The notes under the pieces were generated by a model. The model searched no databases. It saw only the letters and a list, made by a program, of their open reading frames with translations, and had not been told where the DNA came from. A program made the position numbers and the translations under genes. Below are positions 9,192 through 16,893 of a DNA stretch of 64,000 nucleotides, one piece after another; positions within the stretch are counted from its first letter, which is position 1, and each line of letters opens with the position of its first letter. Location: the NCBI GenBank assembly GCA_963828285.1, contig CAWHEB010000002.1, positions 496,001-560,000 of the forward strand. Reading direction: 5' to 3'. This DNA is from DAIOEK01 sp963828285 (GTDB lineage: Bacteria > Chloroflexota > Anaerolineae > Anaerolineales > Anaerolineaceae).

Positions 9192-9878
9192 TTATGACGA
9201 GCTACTTGTTGATTTTGGCAGCTTTGGAATGAGCCACTTCAAAAACGCATCCTGACTCCTGGTTTGTAAAGTAAGCGTTCCAGGACCCGTTAATTCAACC
9301 ACTAACCCCTCACCGCCGAAAATGGTACTCTTCCATCCGGCTACTTTTCGAACAGTGTATGACAATGTGGATTCGAATGACACCAGGTGCCCTGTATCAA
9401 CAACATATTTCTCTCCGGCAGCCAGATTGACCGGGTGGATTGCGCCATAGCTGGAAATGATCACATCCCCTGTTCCACTGACTTTGAGAAGAATCAATCC
9501 TTCACTTGCAAAGAATGTTTTGGCGCCTCCCCAGGCGGTATCTATGGAGATCGAACCTGAGGACGCCAGATACGATCCGGACTGTACCATCATCGACTGG
9601 TTGGCCAAACTCATTACATGAATATCACCAGGCAAGGCAGGAGCGAGTGTAATTTCGCCTCCACGTGGAGATGCCGTAAATGTATTCATGAAGAAACTCT
9701 CACCTCCCAGCACTGCCCTGCCCAGGGATTGCAGGAATCCTCCTTTCGCTTTAGTTTCCATTTGAATATCAACGGACATGGAAACCATGGCGCCGCTTTC
9801 AGCTTGAACAGATTCGTTTGGATCTAAAGAAACTTTCGCTAGCGAATAAGCTGGTTTATAAAGAATTTCAGTTTTCAT
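9192..9878 (-). CDS. TIGR00266/AIM24 family protein
   Basis: 228 residues of glycine-rich beta structure. Family features seen: ESGAMVSMS near residue 30, KGGFLQSLGRAVLGGESFF at about 45-63, PGDI followed by a repeated small-residue pattern, and GEGLVVELTGPGTLTLQTRS near the C-terminus. No signal peptide or membrane helix is visible, so it is predicted cytoplasmic or peripheral. The family has a double-stranded beta-helix fold and no firmly known biochemical role in bacteria. A good ribosome-binding site (GGAGGAAAC) precedes the ATG. Divergent from the MATE gene. Confidence 0.85.
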   Translation of the reverse strand: MKTEILYKPAYSLAKVSLDPNESVQAESGAMVSMSVDIQMETKAKGGFLQSLGRAVLGGESFFMNTFTASPRGGEITLAPALPGDIHVMSLANQSMMVQSGSYLASSGSISIDTAWGGAKTFFASEGLILLKVSGTGDVIISSYGAIHPVNLAAGEKYVVDTGHLVSFESTLSYTVRKVAGWKSTIFGGEGLVVELTGPGTLTLQTRSQDAFLKWLIPKLPKSTSSSS

Positions 9879-10025
9879 CTGTTTCCTCCATTTTGAATAA
9901 TCTTAATACGATTCAGAAAACAATGCGTTGTAAGTAGAACTTTACACGGATAGCAATGACAGGATTTTAATCTTCATGGGATTCAAACTAGAACTATGGA
10001 AATTCAACAGTTATAATGAAATTCT

Positions 10026-11387
10026 ATGCGCGTAAACCTCGCTCCAGGCGGATACTATCATACTCTTTTTAAGCTGATGATCCCGATTACCATCCAGCAA
10101 TTTTTTAATTCCGGTTTGGCACTAGTGGATAGTATGCTTGTTGGACAATTAGGCGATACTGCCGTTGCTTCCGTGTCTCTCGCATTTCAAGTATTTTTTG
10201 TTCTTTTCCTGATCTATTTCGGAATTAATACCGGTTCTGCAATTTTTACTGCCCAATTTTGGGGGAATAACGACCAGGACAGTATCCGGAAAGTGGTTGG
10301 ACTGAACATTCTCATCAATATCTCTGTCGGTATTATCTTTACATTGGTAGCCCAGCTCATCCCCGAAAAAGTGTTGGCGATTTACAGTGCTGACCCCGAG
10401 GTGATCGCCTTAGGCGCCAGGTATCTTCGGGTCTTTTCCATGGGGTATATTTTCTCTGGAATTAGTTATGGGTTATTCGGAATCCTGAGAAGTACTGAAA
10501 ACGTCCGCATCCCGATGATCGTAAATAGCTCTGCAATAATACTGAACACAGTGCTCGGATTTATCTTGATCTTTGGTCATTTGGGATTTCCCAAAATGGG
10601 TGTCATGGGGGCGGCTTTTGCTGGCGTTACAGCCAAAACAGTGGAACTGATCGCCATTTTAGGTATCCTCATTTATTCACGCAGTTTCCTCATCAAGGAT
10701 ATTAAGAACCTTTTTCCAATTAAAAGTGAGTTTTTAGCCAGGTTCGCAAAAACAACACTCCCGGTGGCAGTGAATGAATTAGCCTGGTCGTTGGGAATAT
10801 CTGCTTACAACGCTATCTATGCGCACATCGGAACCGAATCGGTCGCCGCCACGAACATTGCGGGTAACATTGAAAACCTGGCCTTCGTCCCATTCATCGC
10901 ATTGGGTAACGCGGTCGCAATTATGATCGGTAATCGGATAGGCGCAGGTGAGATTCCCATTGCCAGAGATTATGCCAAACGTAGCCTGATCCTGGCTGTC
11001 TCAAGTGGATTCGTGATGGGTGTGATCATGTTCCTTAACCGTACCTGGTTGCTGGATATTTACAAGATCTCCGACGCCACCCAAAGCCATGCAAACATTA
11101 TCATTGGCTTGCTTTCTCTCGTTATGGGAATAAAAGCATGGAATATGGTTATTTTCATTGGTGTCATGCGTGCAGGCGGGGATACTCGGCGAGCTCTCAT
11201 CATCGAACTCAGCACTATGTGGTTTTATGGGGTTCCCGCTGCCTGGATCGGTGCTAATCTTTTCCACCTGCCCGTTGAGTATGTTGTTCCACTTGTTCTT
11301 AGTGAAGAAGTGCTGAAATCGGTCATCGTCTTCTTTAGATTCCGGTCAGGTAAATGGATCCACCATCTCGCCCAACCAGCGACATAA
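10026..11387 (+). CDS. MATE family efflux transporter
   Basis: 453 residues with about twelve membrane segments arranged as two MatE halves. Seen: PITIQQFFNSGLALVDSMLV near the N-terminus, a typical first-helix motif; GINTGSAIFTAQFWG; and a second-half repeat beginning at about 238 (TLPVAVNELAWSLG). Family members exchange Na+ or H+ for cationic drugs or metabolites at the cytoplasmic membrane. No ribosome-binding site is obvious directly before ATG 10026; the next internal Met is at residue 18. Substrate unknown. Confidence 0.9.
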   Translation: MRVNLAPGGYYHTLFKLMIPITIQQFFNSGLALVDSMLVGQLGDTAVASVSLAFQVFFVLFLIYFGINTGSAIFTAQFWGNNDQDSIRKVVGLNILINISVGIIFTLVAQLIPEKVLAIYSADPEVIALGARYLRVFSMGYIFSGISYGLFGILRSTENVRIPMIVNSSAIILNTVLGFILIFGHLGFPKMGVMGAAFAGVTAKTVELIAILGILIYSRSFLIKDIKNLFPIKSEFLARFAKTTLPVAVNELAWSLGISAYNAIYAHIGTESVAATNIAGNIENLAFVPFIALGNAVAIMIGNRIGAGEIPIARDYAKRSLILAVSSGFVMGVIMFLNRTWLLDIYKISDATQSHANIIIGLLSLVMGIKAWNMVIFIGVMRAGGDTRRALIIELSTMWFYGVPAAWIGANLFHLPVEYVVPLVLSEEVLKSVIVFFRFRSGKWIHHLAQPAT

Positions 11388-11453
11388 GCAATGTTCGGCA
11401 TGATTAATCCGTTTTGTTCGAACTTCTTTCAAAATAATAGGAGGGATTTCTAG

Positions 11454-11855
11454 ATGAAGTTCATTTTTGGTATATTCGTCATACTGCATGGTCTGGTTCA
11501 TTTATTGTACATTGGGCAAAGTGCCAGGTATTTTGAATTGAAATCAGGTATGCTTTGGCCAGATGGCTCATGGATATTCTCAAGATTTCTCGGCAGTGAA
11601 GCTGTAAGAAGCATGGCGAGCATTTCATTAGTGCTGACAGCAGTTGCTCTCATCGTGGCAGGGATAGCCATCCTGGCAGGTCAGGTATGGTGGCGTCCTC
11701 TACTCGTCGGAGCTGCTGTTCTTTCTTCTTTGGTGTATATTCTTTTCTGGAACGGGAGAATGCAGAATCTGGATGCCCAGGGGGCGGTTGCCATTCTCAT
11801 TGACATAGCCATTCTACTTTTCGTGCTCGTATTTAGATGGTCCCCAGCACGATGA
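11454..11855 (+). CDS. Four-helix integral membrane protein of unknown function
   Basis: 133 residues with four predicted membrane helices (about 1-20, 50-72, 78-97, 108-128). The first helix starts HGLVHLLYIG, a His-containing pattern seen in several small uncharacterised membrane families. A strong ribosome-binding site (AGGAGGGA) precedes the ATG. It follows the MATE gene by 66 bp and could be co-transcribed with it. No function can be assigned from sequence. Confidence 0.7.
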   Translation: MKFIFGIFVILHGLVHLLYIGQSARYFELKSGMLWPDGSWIFSRFLGSEAVRSMASISLVLTAVALIVAGIAILAGQVWWRPLLVGAAVLSSLVYILFWNGRMQNLDAQGAVAILIDIAILLFVLVFRWSPAR

Positions 11856-12028
11856 GTTCGTGTATGAAGTCGGTACAGAAGATCTTTGACCAAAAGGTGC
11901 GTACTTTCTCTTTTCATTGTCGTTATCTGCGCTTGAAACCAGTTAGGTAATACAATTTCTAACCTCTTGCCCTACTGCTAGAATAGTCATCTTTGGGTGA
12001 AAGATTTTATATTTCCAGGAGACATGGC

Positions 12029-12598
12029 ATGGACGATACAATAAAAAATGCAATCTCCCAGCAGTTCAAATCTGCCATCGATATGCTTGAAAATGCCATA
12101 CTTGCCTGTCCTGACCAGCTCTGGCATGTCCGCTTATGGAAAGATCCTGACCTGCCACGCTCCTCAGAGTTTTGGTACATCACCTATCACACGCTTTTTT
12201 GGCTTGACTTGTACCTCTCCGGTTCAGTCGAAGGATTCTCCCCTCCGTTGCCTTTCACCCTCGATGAACTGGATCCTGCCGGGATCATACCGGAGAGACC
12301 ATATTCCAAACACGAGTTGCAAACCTATCTGGAGCATACCCGTAAAAAATGCCGATCGGTAATTGATTCTCTGACAGAAGAGAAGGCTCATCAACTTTGT
12401 GTATTCCCCTGGGGCGAGATCACTTTTGTAGGATTATTGTTGGACAACATGCGTCATGTCCAGGAGCATGTTGCCCAATTGAACTTGATCCTTGGCCAAC
12501 AGATAAATTGGAATCCCAAATGGGTGACCAATGCAAAGAAAACCAACACTCTTCCTCCCGCAGAATATCCAAATGGAAGGGAGTTGTTGGATGGGTAA
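12029..12598 (+). CDS. DinB-like superfamily protein
   Basis: 189 residues from the ATG at 12029, chosen because AGGAGA lies seven bases upstream; an upstream TTG would add twelve unlikely residues. The four-helix-bundle DinB/YfiT pattern is visible: an N-terminal helix (NAISQQFKSAIDMLENAI), WYITYHTLFWLDLY with a metal-ligand-type His, and NMRHVQEHVAQLNLILGQ near the C-terminus with two further His residues. The usual three-His metal site is therefore plausible. Family members include thiol-dependent transferases and stress proteins; the specific role is unknown. The last eight bases overlap the start of the next gene. Confidence 0.78.
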   Translation: MDDTIKNAISQQFKSAIDMLENAILACPDQLWHVRLWKDPDLPRSSEFWYITYHTLFWLDLYLSGSVEGFSPPLPFTLDELDPAGIIPERPYSKHELQTYLEHTRKKCRSVIDSLTEEKAHQLCVFPWGEITFVGLLLDNMRHVQEHVAQLNLILGQQINWNPKWVTNAKKTNTLPPAEYPNGRELLDG

Positions 12599-13145
12599 CC
12601 AAACCAATTATTTCGAACTAAGTCTGGATTCTCTTAGAGTGATTGGAAGTTGGGCTGCGGATTGTGCCGAGAGGGCATTGCCGATCTATGAGACCCATTC
12701 GAATTCAGATTCCCGTCCGCGTAATGCCATAGCAGGTATTCGACTATTTGCCAGTGGCGGAAATCGCACCTCGCTATTGCGCACTCTTTCCCTGCAGGCA
12801 TTTGCCGCAGCACGTGAGATCGGAGATCCGGCAGCGGCTGCCGCTGCTCGTGCCGCATGTCTCGCAGCTTCAAGTGCATACACCCATCCGTTGGCAGATA
12901 TCCAACAAACAAAACACATCGTAGGTCCAGCGGCTTATGCCGTGCTTGCGCTTGAACTCGCTCACCCCGCTGATCCCAACATCGGAGAAGCCGAGATCCT
13001 TTGGGCAATTGAACATTCTCCCCCTGAAACTTGCGAGGTCTTGTCGCAGATGCCCTCCCGTCAGCCGGGTAAAAGTCGGTTGGACAGGATTCTATTTGAG
13101 TTGGATGCAGGTATCCGCAAACGGACCTCACCGCCTGAAGATTAA
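12591..13145 (+). CDS. Imm-5-like putative immunity protein
   Basis: 184 residues from ATG 12591. This start overlaps the end of the DinB-like gene (ATGGGTAA) and has AAGGGAG upstream. The sequence matches the Imm-5 type of predicted immunity protein from memory: IGSWAADCAERALPIYE, RPRNAIAGIRLFASGG, and an alanine-rich helical stretch (FAAAREIGDPAAAAAARAA) followed by HPLADIQQTKHIVGPAAYAV. Such families were defined beside contact-dependent toxins, but many members are solitary. No toxin is recognisable here, and the coupling to a DinB-like gene argues for a different or domesticated role (inference). Confidence 0.72.
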   Translation: MGNQTNYFELSLDSLRVIGSWAADCAERALPIYETHSNSDSRPRNAIAGIRLFASGGNRTSLLRTLSLQAFAAAREIGDPAAAAAARAACLAASSAYTHPLADIQQTKHIVGPAAYAVLALELAHPADPNIGEAEILWAIEHSPPETCEVLSQMPSRQPGKSRLDRILFELDAGIRKRTSPPED

Positions 13146-13165
13146 TATCCTGGTTAAGTGAACTA

Positions 13166-14398
13166 TTATGCTGGATCGTTATTCTTGATGTGATCAGCCA
13201 GATAAGCCGCATCTTCTCCAACACCGAAAAGTAAACTGGATTTACCCTTGTATAGCCAGATCATCCCCAGAAAGTACAGCCCTGGATAGGCTGTAACCCC
13301 GCGTGATTGATGTGGGTACCCGTCATCTTCAAATACAGGTAAGTGAACCATACTGTAATCAAACCGGTAACCTGTCCCCCAAACGATGCTGGAAATTCCT
13401 TCATGCTTTAAGTCCAGTTTTGTAATTTCTTTTTTAGCATAACCATCATTCATAACTGGTACTGGATCAAACGGCAGGTCCATATGTTCTTTGACGACCA
13501 GATCATCTATTTTCTTGAGGGTATCCATTTCATTTTGATCGATCTTTTTCAGATTATCATTCAAATTTGGAGTAATATTGACCTCAAAACCGGATCCCCC
13601 TTGTAGATGACCTACTAAAACCACCCCATCCCGTGCGAATTGGTGCAAATTGAGAACATGTCCTCCATCCTTTCCAGAAACTTGTGGAAAGGGAATGTAT
13701 TTCTCTTTTGGGGAATTGAGTTGGTCAACAGTCCGGTCAAAATTCCCGATTTTACTGAACCACCAGGCGATATCCTTCCCGCGATAACGTCGTGGAAGTC
13801 TGATCACATTGCTCACGCTTTGAAGTACTTTCCGGCCGCTCTGGTATAGCTCTTCGGCAATTTGTAATCCTGATTGTCCAGTTCCCACAACCAATACACC
13901 TCCAGATGGAACTGAATCTGGATTATGGTACTGGCTGGTATGAATTTGTTTGATCGAACTTGAAATATCTTCACTATAATCTGGTATTTTGGGTTCTTGA
14001 TAAGTGCCTGTGGCTATAACGACATTAACGCATTGGTACAAACCCTGATTCGTAGTGATTTGATAATATTTATCCAGCTTATCCACTGCTGTAACAACCG
14101 TATTATACTGAACCGGCTGTTGATATCGGGTAATATACTCTTCAAAGAGCTGAATGATCTCGTCCTTCGGCAAGTAAGCATCTGGGGCGTTTCCATGGTA
14201 TTCAATTCCAGGAAGTTGGATCATCCAATTTGGAGTGACCAATGTAAAAGAATCCCAGCGGTGATTCCGCCATGCTTCAGCGGGCTGGAAGCCTTTTTCG
14301 AATACGATATGTTCATGTCCCTGTTTGCTGAGGTAATAACTAAGTGCTAATCCTGCCTGTCCCCCACCGACTATGATTGTATTTATTAATCGAGCCAT
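13166..14398 (-). CDS. FAD/NAD(P)-dependent oxidoreductase, flavin monooxygenase-like
   Basis: 410 residues from the ATG at 14398, chosen because GGGAGG lies just upstream; a longer reading adds seven residues. Seen: an N-terminal FAD-binding fingerprint (IIVGGGQAGLALSYYLSKQG), FEKGFQPAEAWRNHRWDSF at about 38-56, and a second dinucleotide site (VVGTGQSGLQIAEEL) around 170. These place it with the class B flavin monooxygenase/CzcO-like group that uses NAD(P)H to reduce FAD and hydroxylate or oxidise a substrate. Substrate unknown. Monocistronic, convergent with the preceding gene. Confidence 0.87.
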   Translation of the reverse strand: MARLINTIIVGGGQAGLALSYYLSKQGHEHIVFEKGFQPAEAWRNHRWDSFTLVTPNWMIQLPGIEYHGNAPDAYLPKDEIIQLFEEYITRYQQPVQYNTVVTAVDKLDKYYQITTNQGLYQCVNVVIATGTYQEPKIPDYSEDISSSIKQIHTSQYHNPDSVPSGGVLVVGTGQSGLQIAEELYQSGRKVLQSVSNVIRLPRRYRGKDIAWWFSKIGNFDRTVDQLNSPKEKYIPFPQVSGKDGGHVLNLHQFARDGVVLVGHLQGGSGFEVNITPNLNDNLKKIDQNEMDTLKKIDDLVVKEHMDLPFDPVPVMNDGYAKKEITKLDLKHEGISSIVWGTGYRFDYSMVHLPVFEDDGYPHQSRGVTAYPGLYFLGMIWLYKGKSSLLFGVGEDAAYLADHIKNNDPA

Positions 14399-14560
14399 CC
14401 AGACCTCCCAGATATCCAAAGATATAGTCCATCGGCTGCTTGGAAATCATCTATTCCATTATGGCACTTTCATCTCATGGAATTCAATTGCATCGGTTCA
14501 GGTATAGGGTTTGTATATTCGATTTTTGTTTAGATAGTATCAATTCGTTCGTAAAAAAAT

Positions 14561-14602
14561 AAAAAGAGTTGTCCTGACGAATATCTGTAGGACAACTCTT
14601 AT
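14561..14602 (-). terminator. Terminator of the GIN-domain lipoprotein gene
   Basis: Perfect 12-bp stem (AAGAGTTGTCCT / AGGACAACTCTT). On the minus strand it is followed by a long T run, so it ends the gene at 14619-15347. Confidence 0.88.
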
Positions 14603-14618
14603 GTATAACCAAGCCGAT

Positions 14619-15347
14619 TTATTTTTCGCCCAGGGATTTGACGACAGCTACTCCGGACAGATCCTGATGGACAGTGGGCTTACCATAATAACTGACAACT
14701 CCGGCGCCAGATGCATTGACGGTCAATTCTTCTACTGCATAGACTGTGATGGCAGAAGCGCCTGACATATCTACTCGGACAACCTTCGATGTAAGATCCC
14801 CAGCTTTATAATTGCCTGCCCCAGATACTTCAACATCTTGGGAATCAGCTTTACCGGATAACTCAACCTTGGTCGCGCCAGACAGATCAACCTTCAATGT
14901 TTTTACCGATAGGTTACTGATTATGAAAGATCCTGCTCCGCTTAAGTTCAAATTCAGCTTCTCAGAAGTGATGGATGAGCTTGTGGTATTTACTGCACCG
15001 GAAAGATCGACACCTTCAATTTGTTTGACATAGATTTTGTATTCCACCGAGCGAATTGCATTTAAGTTATTCAATCCATGTTTAAAACCGATCCTCAGGG
15101 TTCCGTTGTGAACTACAGTTTCAATATATGGGAGCAGATTGTCATCAGCAGTGATTTCAACGCCTTCTTTTTCGCCTTGAATGATCTGCGCATCGCCAAT
15201 ACCTGAGATTTCGACTTTCTGATAGTCAGATACATCCCTTGTTTCAGTAGCCATATTCCCCGATCCTGTTAATGAAGGCAATGTGTTTACTTTGATGCAC
15301 CCCAATAATAGAAATGGAATAACTAGAACAGCAAGTATTTTATACAT
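14619..15347 (-). CDS. Lipoprotein with GIN/DUF2807 beta-helix domain
   Basis: 242 residues. An N-terminal lipobox (PFLLLGC, Cys at 16) implies export and lipid attachment. The rest is a repetitive beta structure with recurring VDLSGA, LNLSGAG, VEVSGAG and VRVDMSGA steps, typical of the DUF2807 'GIN' domain. These proteins are cell-surface beta-helices of poorly known function, often associated with adhesion or envelope stress. There is a good ribosome-binding site (AAGGAG) upstream. Flanked by its own terminator, so probably monocistronic. Confidence 0.85.
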   Translation of the reverse strand: MYKILAVLVIPFLLLGCIKVNTLPSLTGSGNMATETRDVSDYQKVEISGIGDAQIIQGEKEGVEITADDNLLPYIETVVHNGTLRIGFKHGLNNLNAIRSVEYKIYVKQIEGVDLSGAVNTTSSSITSEKLNLNLSGAGSFIISNLSVKTLKVDLSGATKVELSGKADSQDVEVSGAGNYKAGDLTSKVVRVDMSGASAITVYAVEELTVNASGAGVVSYYGKPTVHQDLSGVAVVKSLGEK

Positions 15348-15408
15348 ATTTTCTCCTTAAGTTAGAACTACTTAAAATACGCAGAAGGATTAGATTAGTT
15401 TCATCAAA

Positions 15409-15440
15409 AAAAAGCGGAGCAGTTAATCTGCTCCGCTTAT
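15409..15440 (-). terminator. Terminator of the amino-acid-binding protein gene
   Basis: Perfect 11-bp stem (AAGCGGAGCAG / CTGCTCCGCTT) with a TTAAT loop. The minus strand continues into seven T residues. Confidence 0.88.
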
Positions 15441-15467
15441 CTTTTCTCAAATGATACTATCTAGTAT

Positions 15468-16244
15468 TTATTCACCGGCCAACCATTTTTTCTCAAGGGA
15501 GGCAATAAATCCATTGGCTTTGACTGTTGCCAACCCTTTATTCAGTGTAGCCAGTAATTCTGGTTTGTTTTTGCAGACTGCAATCCCATATGATTCATTC
15601 GTGAAAGGTTCACCGACTACTTTTAGATCCTGAGCGTTCACCTGGACAAAAGCCAGTGAAGTCGGGTAATCAGTTACTACAGCATCGATCTGCCGGTTGA
15701 TCAGATCCTGGAAGGCAAGATCCACTGTGTCATAGGTTTTCACTTCCGAACCACCCAGTGTTTCAGCTTCAATGGCACCGGTTGTAGCTATCTGAGCGCC
15801 GATTTTTTTGCCTTTCAAATCTTGGGGACCATTGATGTCATTCGTCTGCATATTAACCGTTACGATCTGCCCCGCGTTGATATATGGATCGCTGAATGAC
15901 ATGGATTTGGATCGTTCTTCAGTAATTGTGATAGCAGAAAGTGCAGCATCATACTGACATTGGGCCATACCGGCGAGGAGAGAGTCAAAGTTCAGGTTGA
16001 CGATTTCGATCGTTAGCCCGGTTTCTTTGGCAATCTCGCGGATGAGATCCATATCGAATCCTTCCATCTCTTTTGTGGTTTCATTCACAGTCTCAAATGG
16101 CGGATAGGTGGCGTCGGTGGCGATCCGAACGACCTCGGGAGTATTGGTGGGTTTGGATCCAAAACCACCCACTCCACAAGCTGACACAAAAACAGCGGTC
16201 AAAATGACCAGGACGACGAGTTTGTATGCAATATTAGTTTTCAT
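15468..16244 (-). CDS. Amino acid ABC transporter substrate-binding lipoprotein
   Basis: 258 residues. Lipobox at VSACG (Cys 23), then a bacterial family 3 solute-binding fold: IATDATYPPFE near 40, GFDMDLIREIAKETGL, ALSAITITEERSKSMSFSDPY, and GPQDLKGKKIGAQ. The ligand-binding Thr/Arg pattern fits a polar or basic amino acid importer; specificity is inferred only. It has no adjacent permease or ATPase, which is unusual, so it must work with components encoded elsewhere. A long untranslated leader with a terminator hairpin lies upstream on the same strand (16339-16485). Confidence 0.87.
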   Translation of the reverse strand: MKTNIAYKLVVLVILTAVFVSACGVGGFGSKPTNTPEVVRIATDATYPPFETVNETTKEMEGFDMDLIREIAKETGLTIEIVNLNFDSLLAGMAQCQYDAALSAITITEERSKSMSFSDPYINAGQIVTVNMQTNDINGPQDLKGKKIGAQIATTGAIEAETLGGSEVKTYDTVDLAFQDLINRQIDAVVTDYPTSLAFVQVNAQDLKVVGEPFTNESYGIAVCKNKPELLATLNKGLATVKANGFIASLEKKWLAGE

Positions 16245-16338
16245 TCTTTCTCCTTAAAGATTTTGATGAGGTTATTATTCGCGTTATTTTAAATATCTTT
16301 CCAATTGCATAGGCACTCCTCTGGACATTAACAAAATA

Positions 16339-16485
16339 AAAGAGGTCTTCCTTGAATATTCCTTCAAGAAAGACCTCTTTTGTTTAATCTACACAACTTC
16401 AGCGTATAAGCACAAAAGACCTTGCCTTGAAGGACAGGGTTTCGGGATGCTTATCGTTGCGCTTAGCGTTGGTCAAGATTAACAT
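16339..16485 (-). promoter_or_regulatory. Structured leader with terminator upstream of the amino-acid-binding protein (class unknown)
   Basis: On the minus strand, nested pairings AGCG/CGCT, ATAAGCA/TGCTTAT, ACC/GGT and CCTT/AAGG make an elongated hairpin (about 16402-16466). It is followed by a 17-bp terminator stem (16339-16380, T-rich tail). CCTTCAAG in the upstream hairpin is exactly complementary to CTTGAAGG in the terminator's first arm, so a terminator/antiterminator switch is possible. A short minus-strand reading frame at 16399-16485 (28 codons, seven basic residues, no clear ribosome-binding site) overlaps the hairpin. I do not recognise a known riboswitch. Regulation of the downstream transport gene by transcription attenuation is an inference. 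Confidence 0.5.
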
Positions 16486-16646
16486 TATTTTAGTATTCTA
16501 TGGATTTTTGTCCTGTTGTCAATAGGTTTGTCCTAATAATCAGGATTATACATTGATATTTTTTATATTGCCCACCCACTCCATCGTAACTGAGCACAAT
16601 TTTCCAAGGCTTATAAACTAACGAATGACAAATAACAGCGGATTAT

Positions 16647-16799
16647 ATGACCATTGACAAGGATGTTAGCAACCAAAAAGACATTACCGGTGTTACACTC
16701 ATAGCTACTTCAGCTCAAAGCGAGATTTTGGCGAAAATGTTTAATTCATCGTCCCACTGGTATATTTTGATTGGCTATTATTACAATCCGAACGACTAG
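16647..16799 (+). CDS. Putative tyrosine-rich leader peptide of the NSS transporter
   Basis: 50-codon reading frame upstream of the transporter, ending in His-Trp-Tyr-Ile-Leu-Ile-Gly-Tyr-Tyr-Tyr-Asn-Pro-Asn-Asp-stop. Four Tyr codons lie in the last thirteen. An internal in-frame ATG at 16737 would give a 20-residue peptide of classical leader size. Neither start has a strong ribosome-binding site, the main weakness. The stop codon at 16797-16799 directly abuts the segment that can form the antiterminator, exactly where a terminating ribosome would cover it. Confidence 0.6.
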   Translation: MTIDKDVSNQKDITGVTLIATSAQSEILAKMFNSSSHWYILIGYYYNPND

Positions 16800-16876
16800 A
16801 TCCGGTGGAATTCTGTTATTTTTTTTCAATCCAAAACAAAATCCCCGGACAAAGTTCCGGGATTTTTTTTATTTTA
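16754..16876 (+). promoter_or_regulatory. Four-segment transcription attenuator (1:2, 2:3, 3:4)
   Basis: Segment 1 is CCACTGG (16754-16760) and segment 2 is TCCGGTGGA (16801-16809). Segment 3 is TCCCCGGA (16842-16849) and segment 4 is TTCCGGGA, leading into a run of eight T. Segments 1 and 2 pair over 7 bp with one G-U pair. Segments 2 and 3 pair over 8 bp with one bulge. Segments 3 and 4 form the terminator stem. Ribosome stalling at the Tyr codons (16761-16763 and 16776-16784) would mask segment 1 and favour 2:3, allowing read-through. Termination of the leader peptide at 16799 would mask segment 2 and favour the terminator. Confidence 0.65.
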
Positions 16877-16893
16877 TTTTCAAGGAGATTGTT

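Noticed and set aside
16640..16880. T-box riboswitch upstream of the NSS transporter
   Set aside because: GGTGGA at 16804-16809 recalls part of a T-box, but the conserved ACC continuation and recognisable Stem I elements are absent. The leader-peptide model explains stop codon, Tyr codons and pairings better.
16771..16893. N-terminal extension of the NSS transporter
   Set aside because: It would translate through the attenuator terminator and the ribosome-binding site; ATG 16894 has AAGGAG at proper spacing and begins the usual N-terminus.
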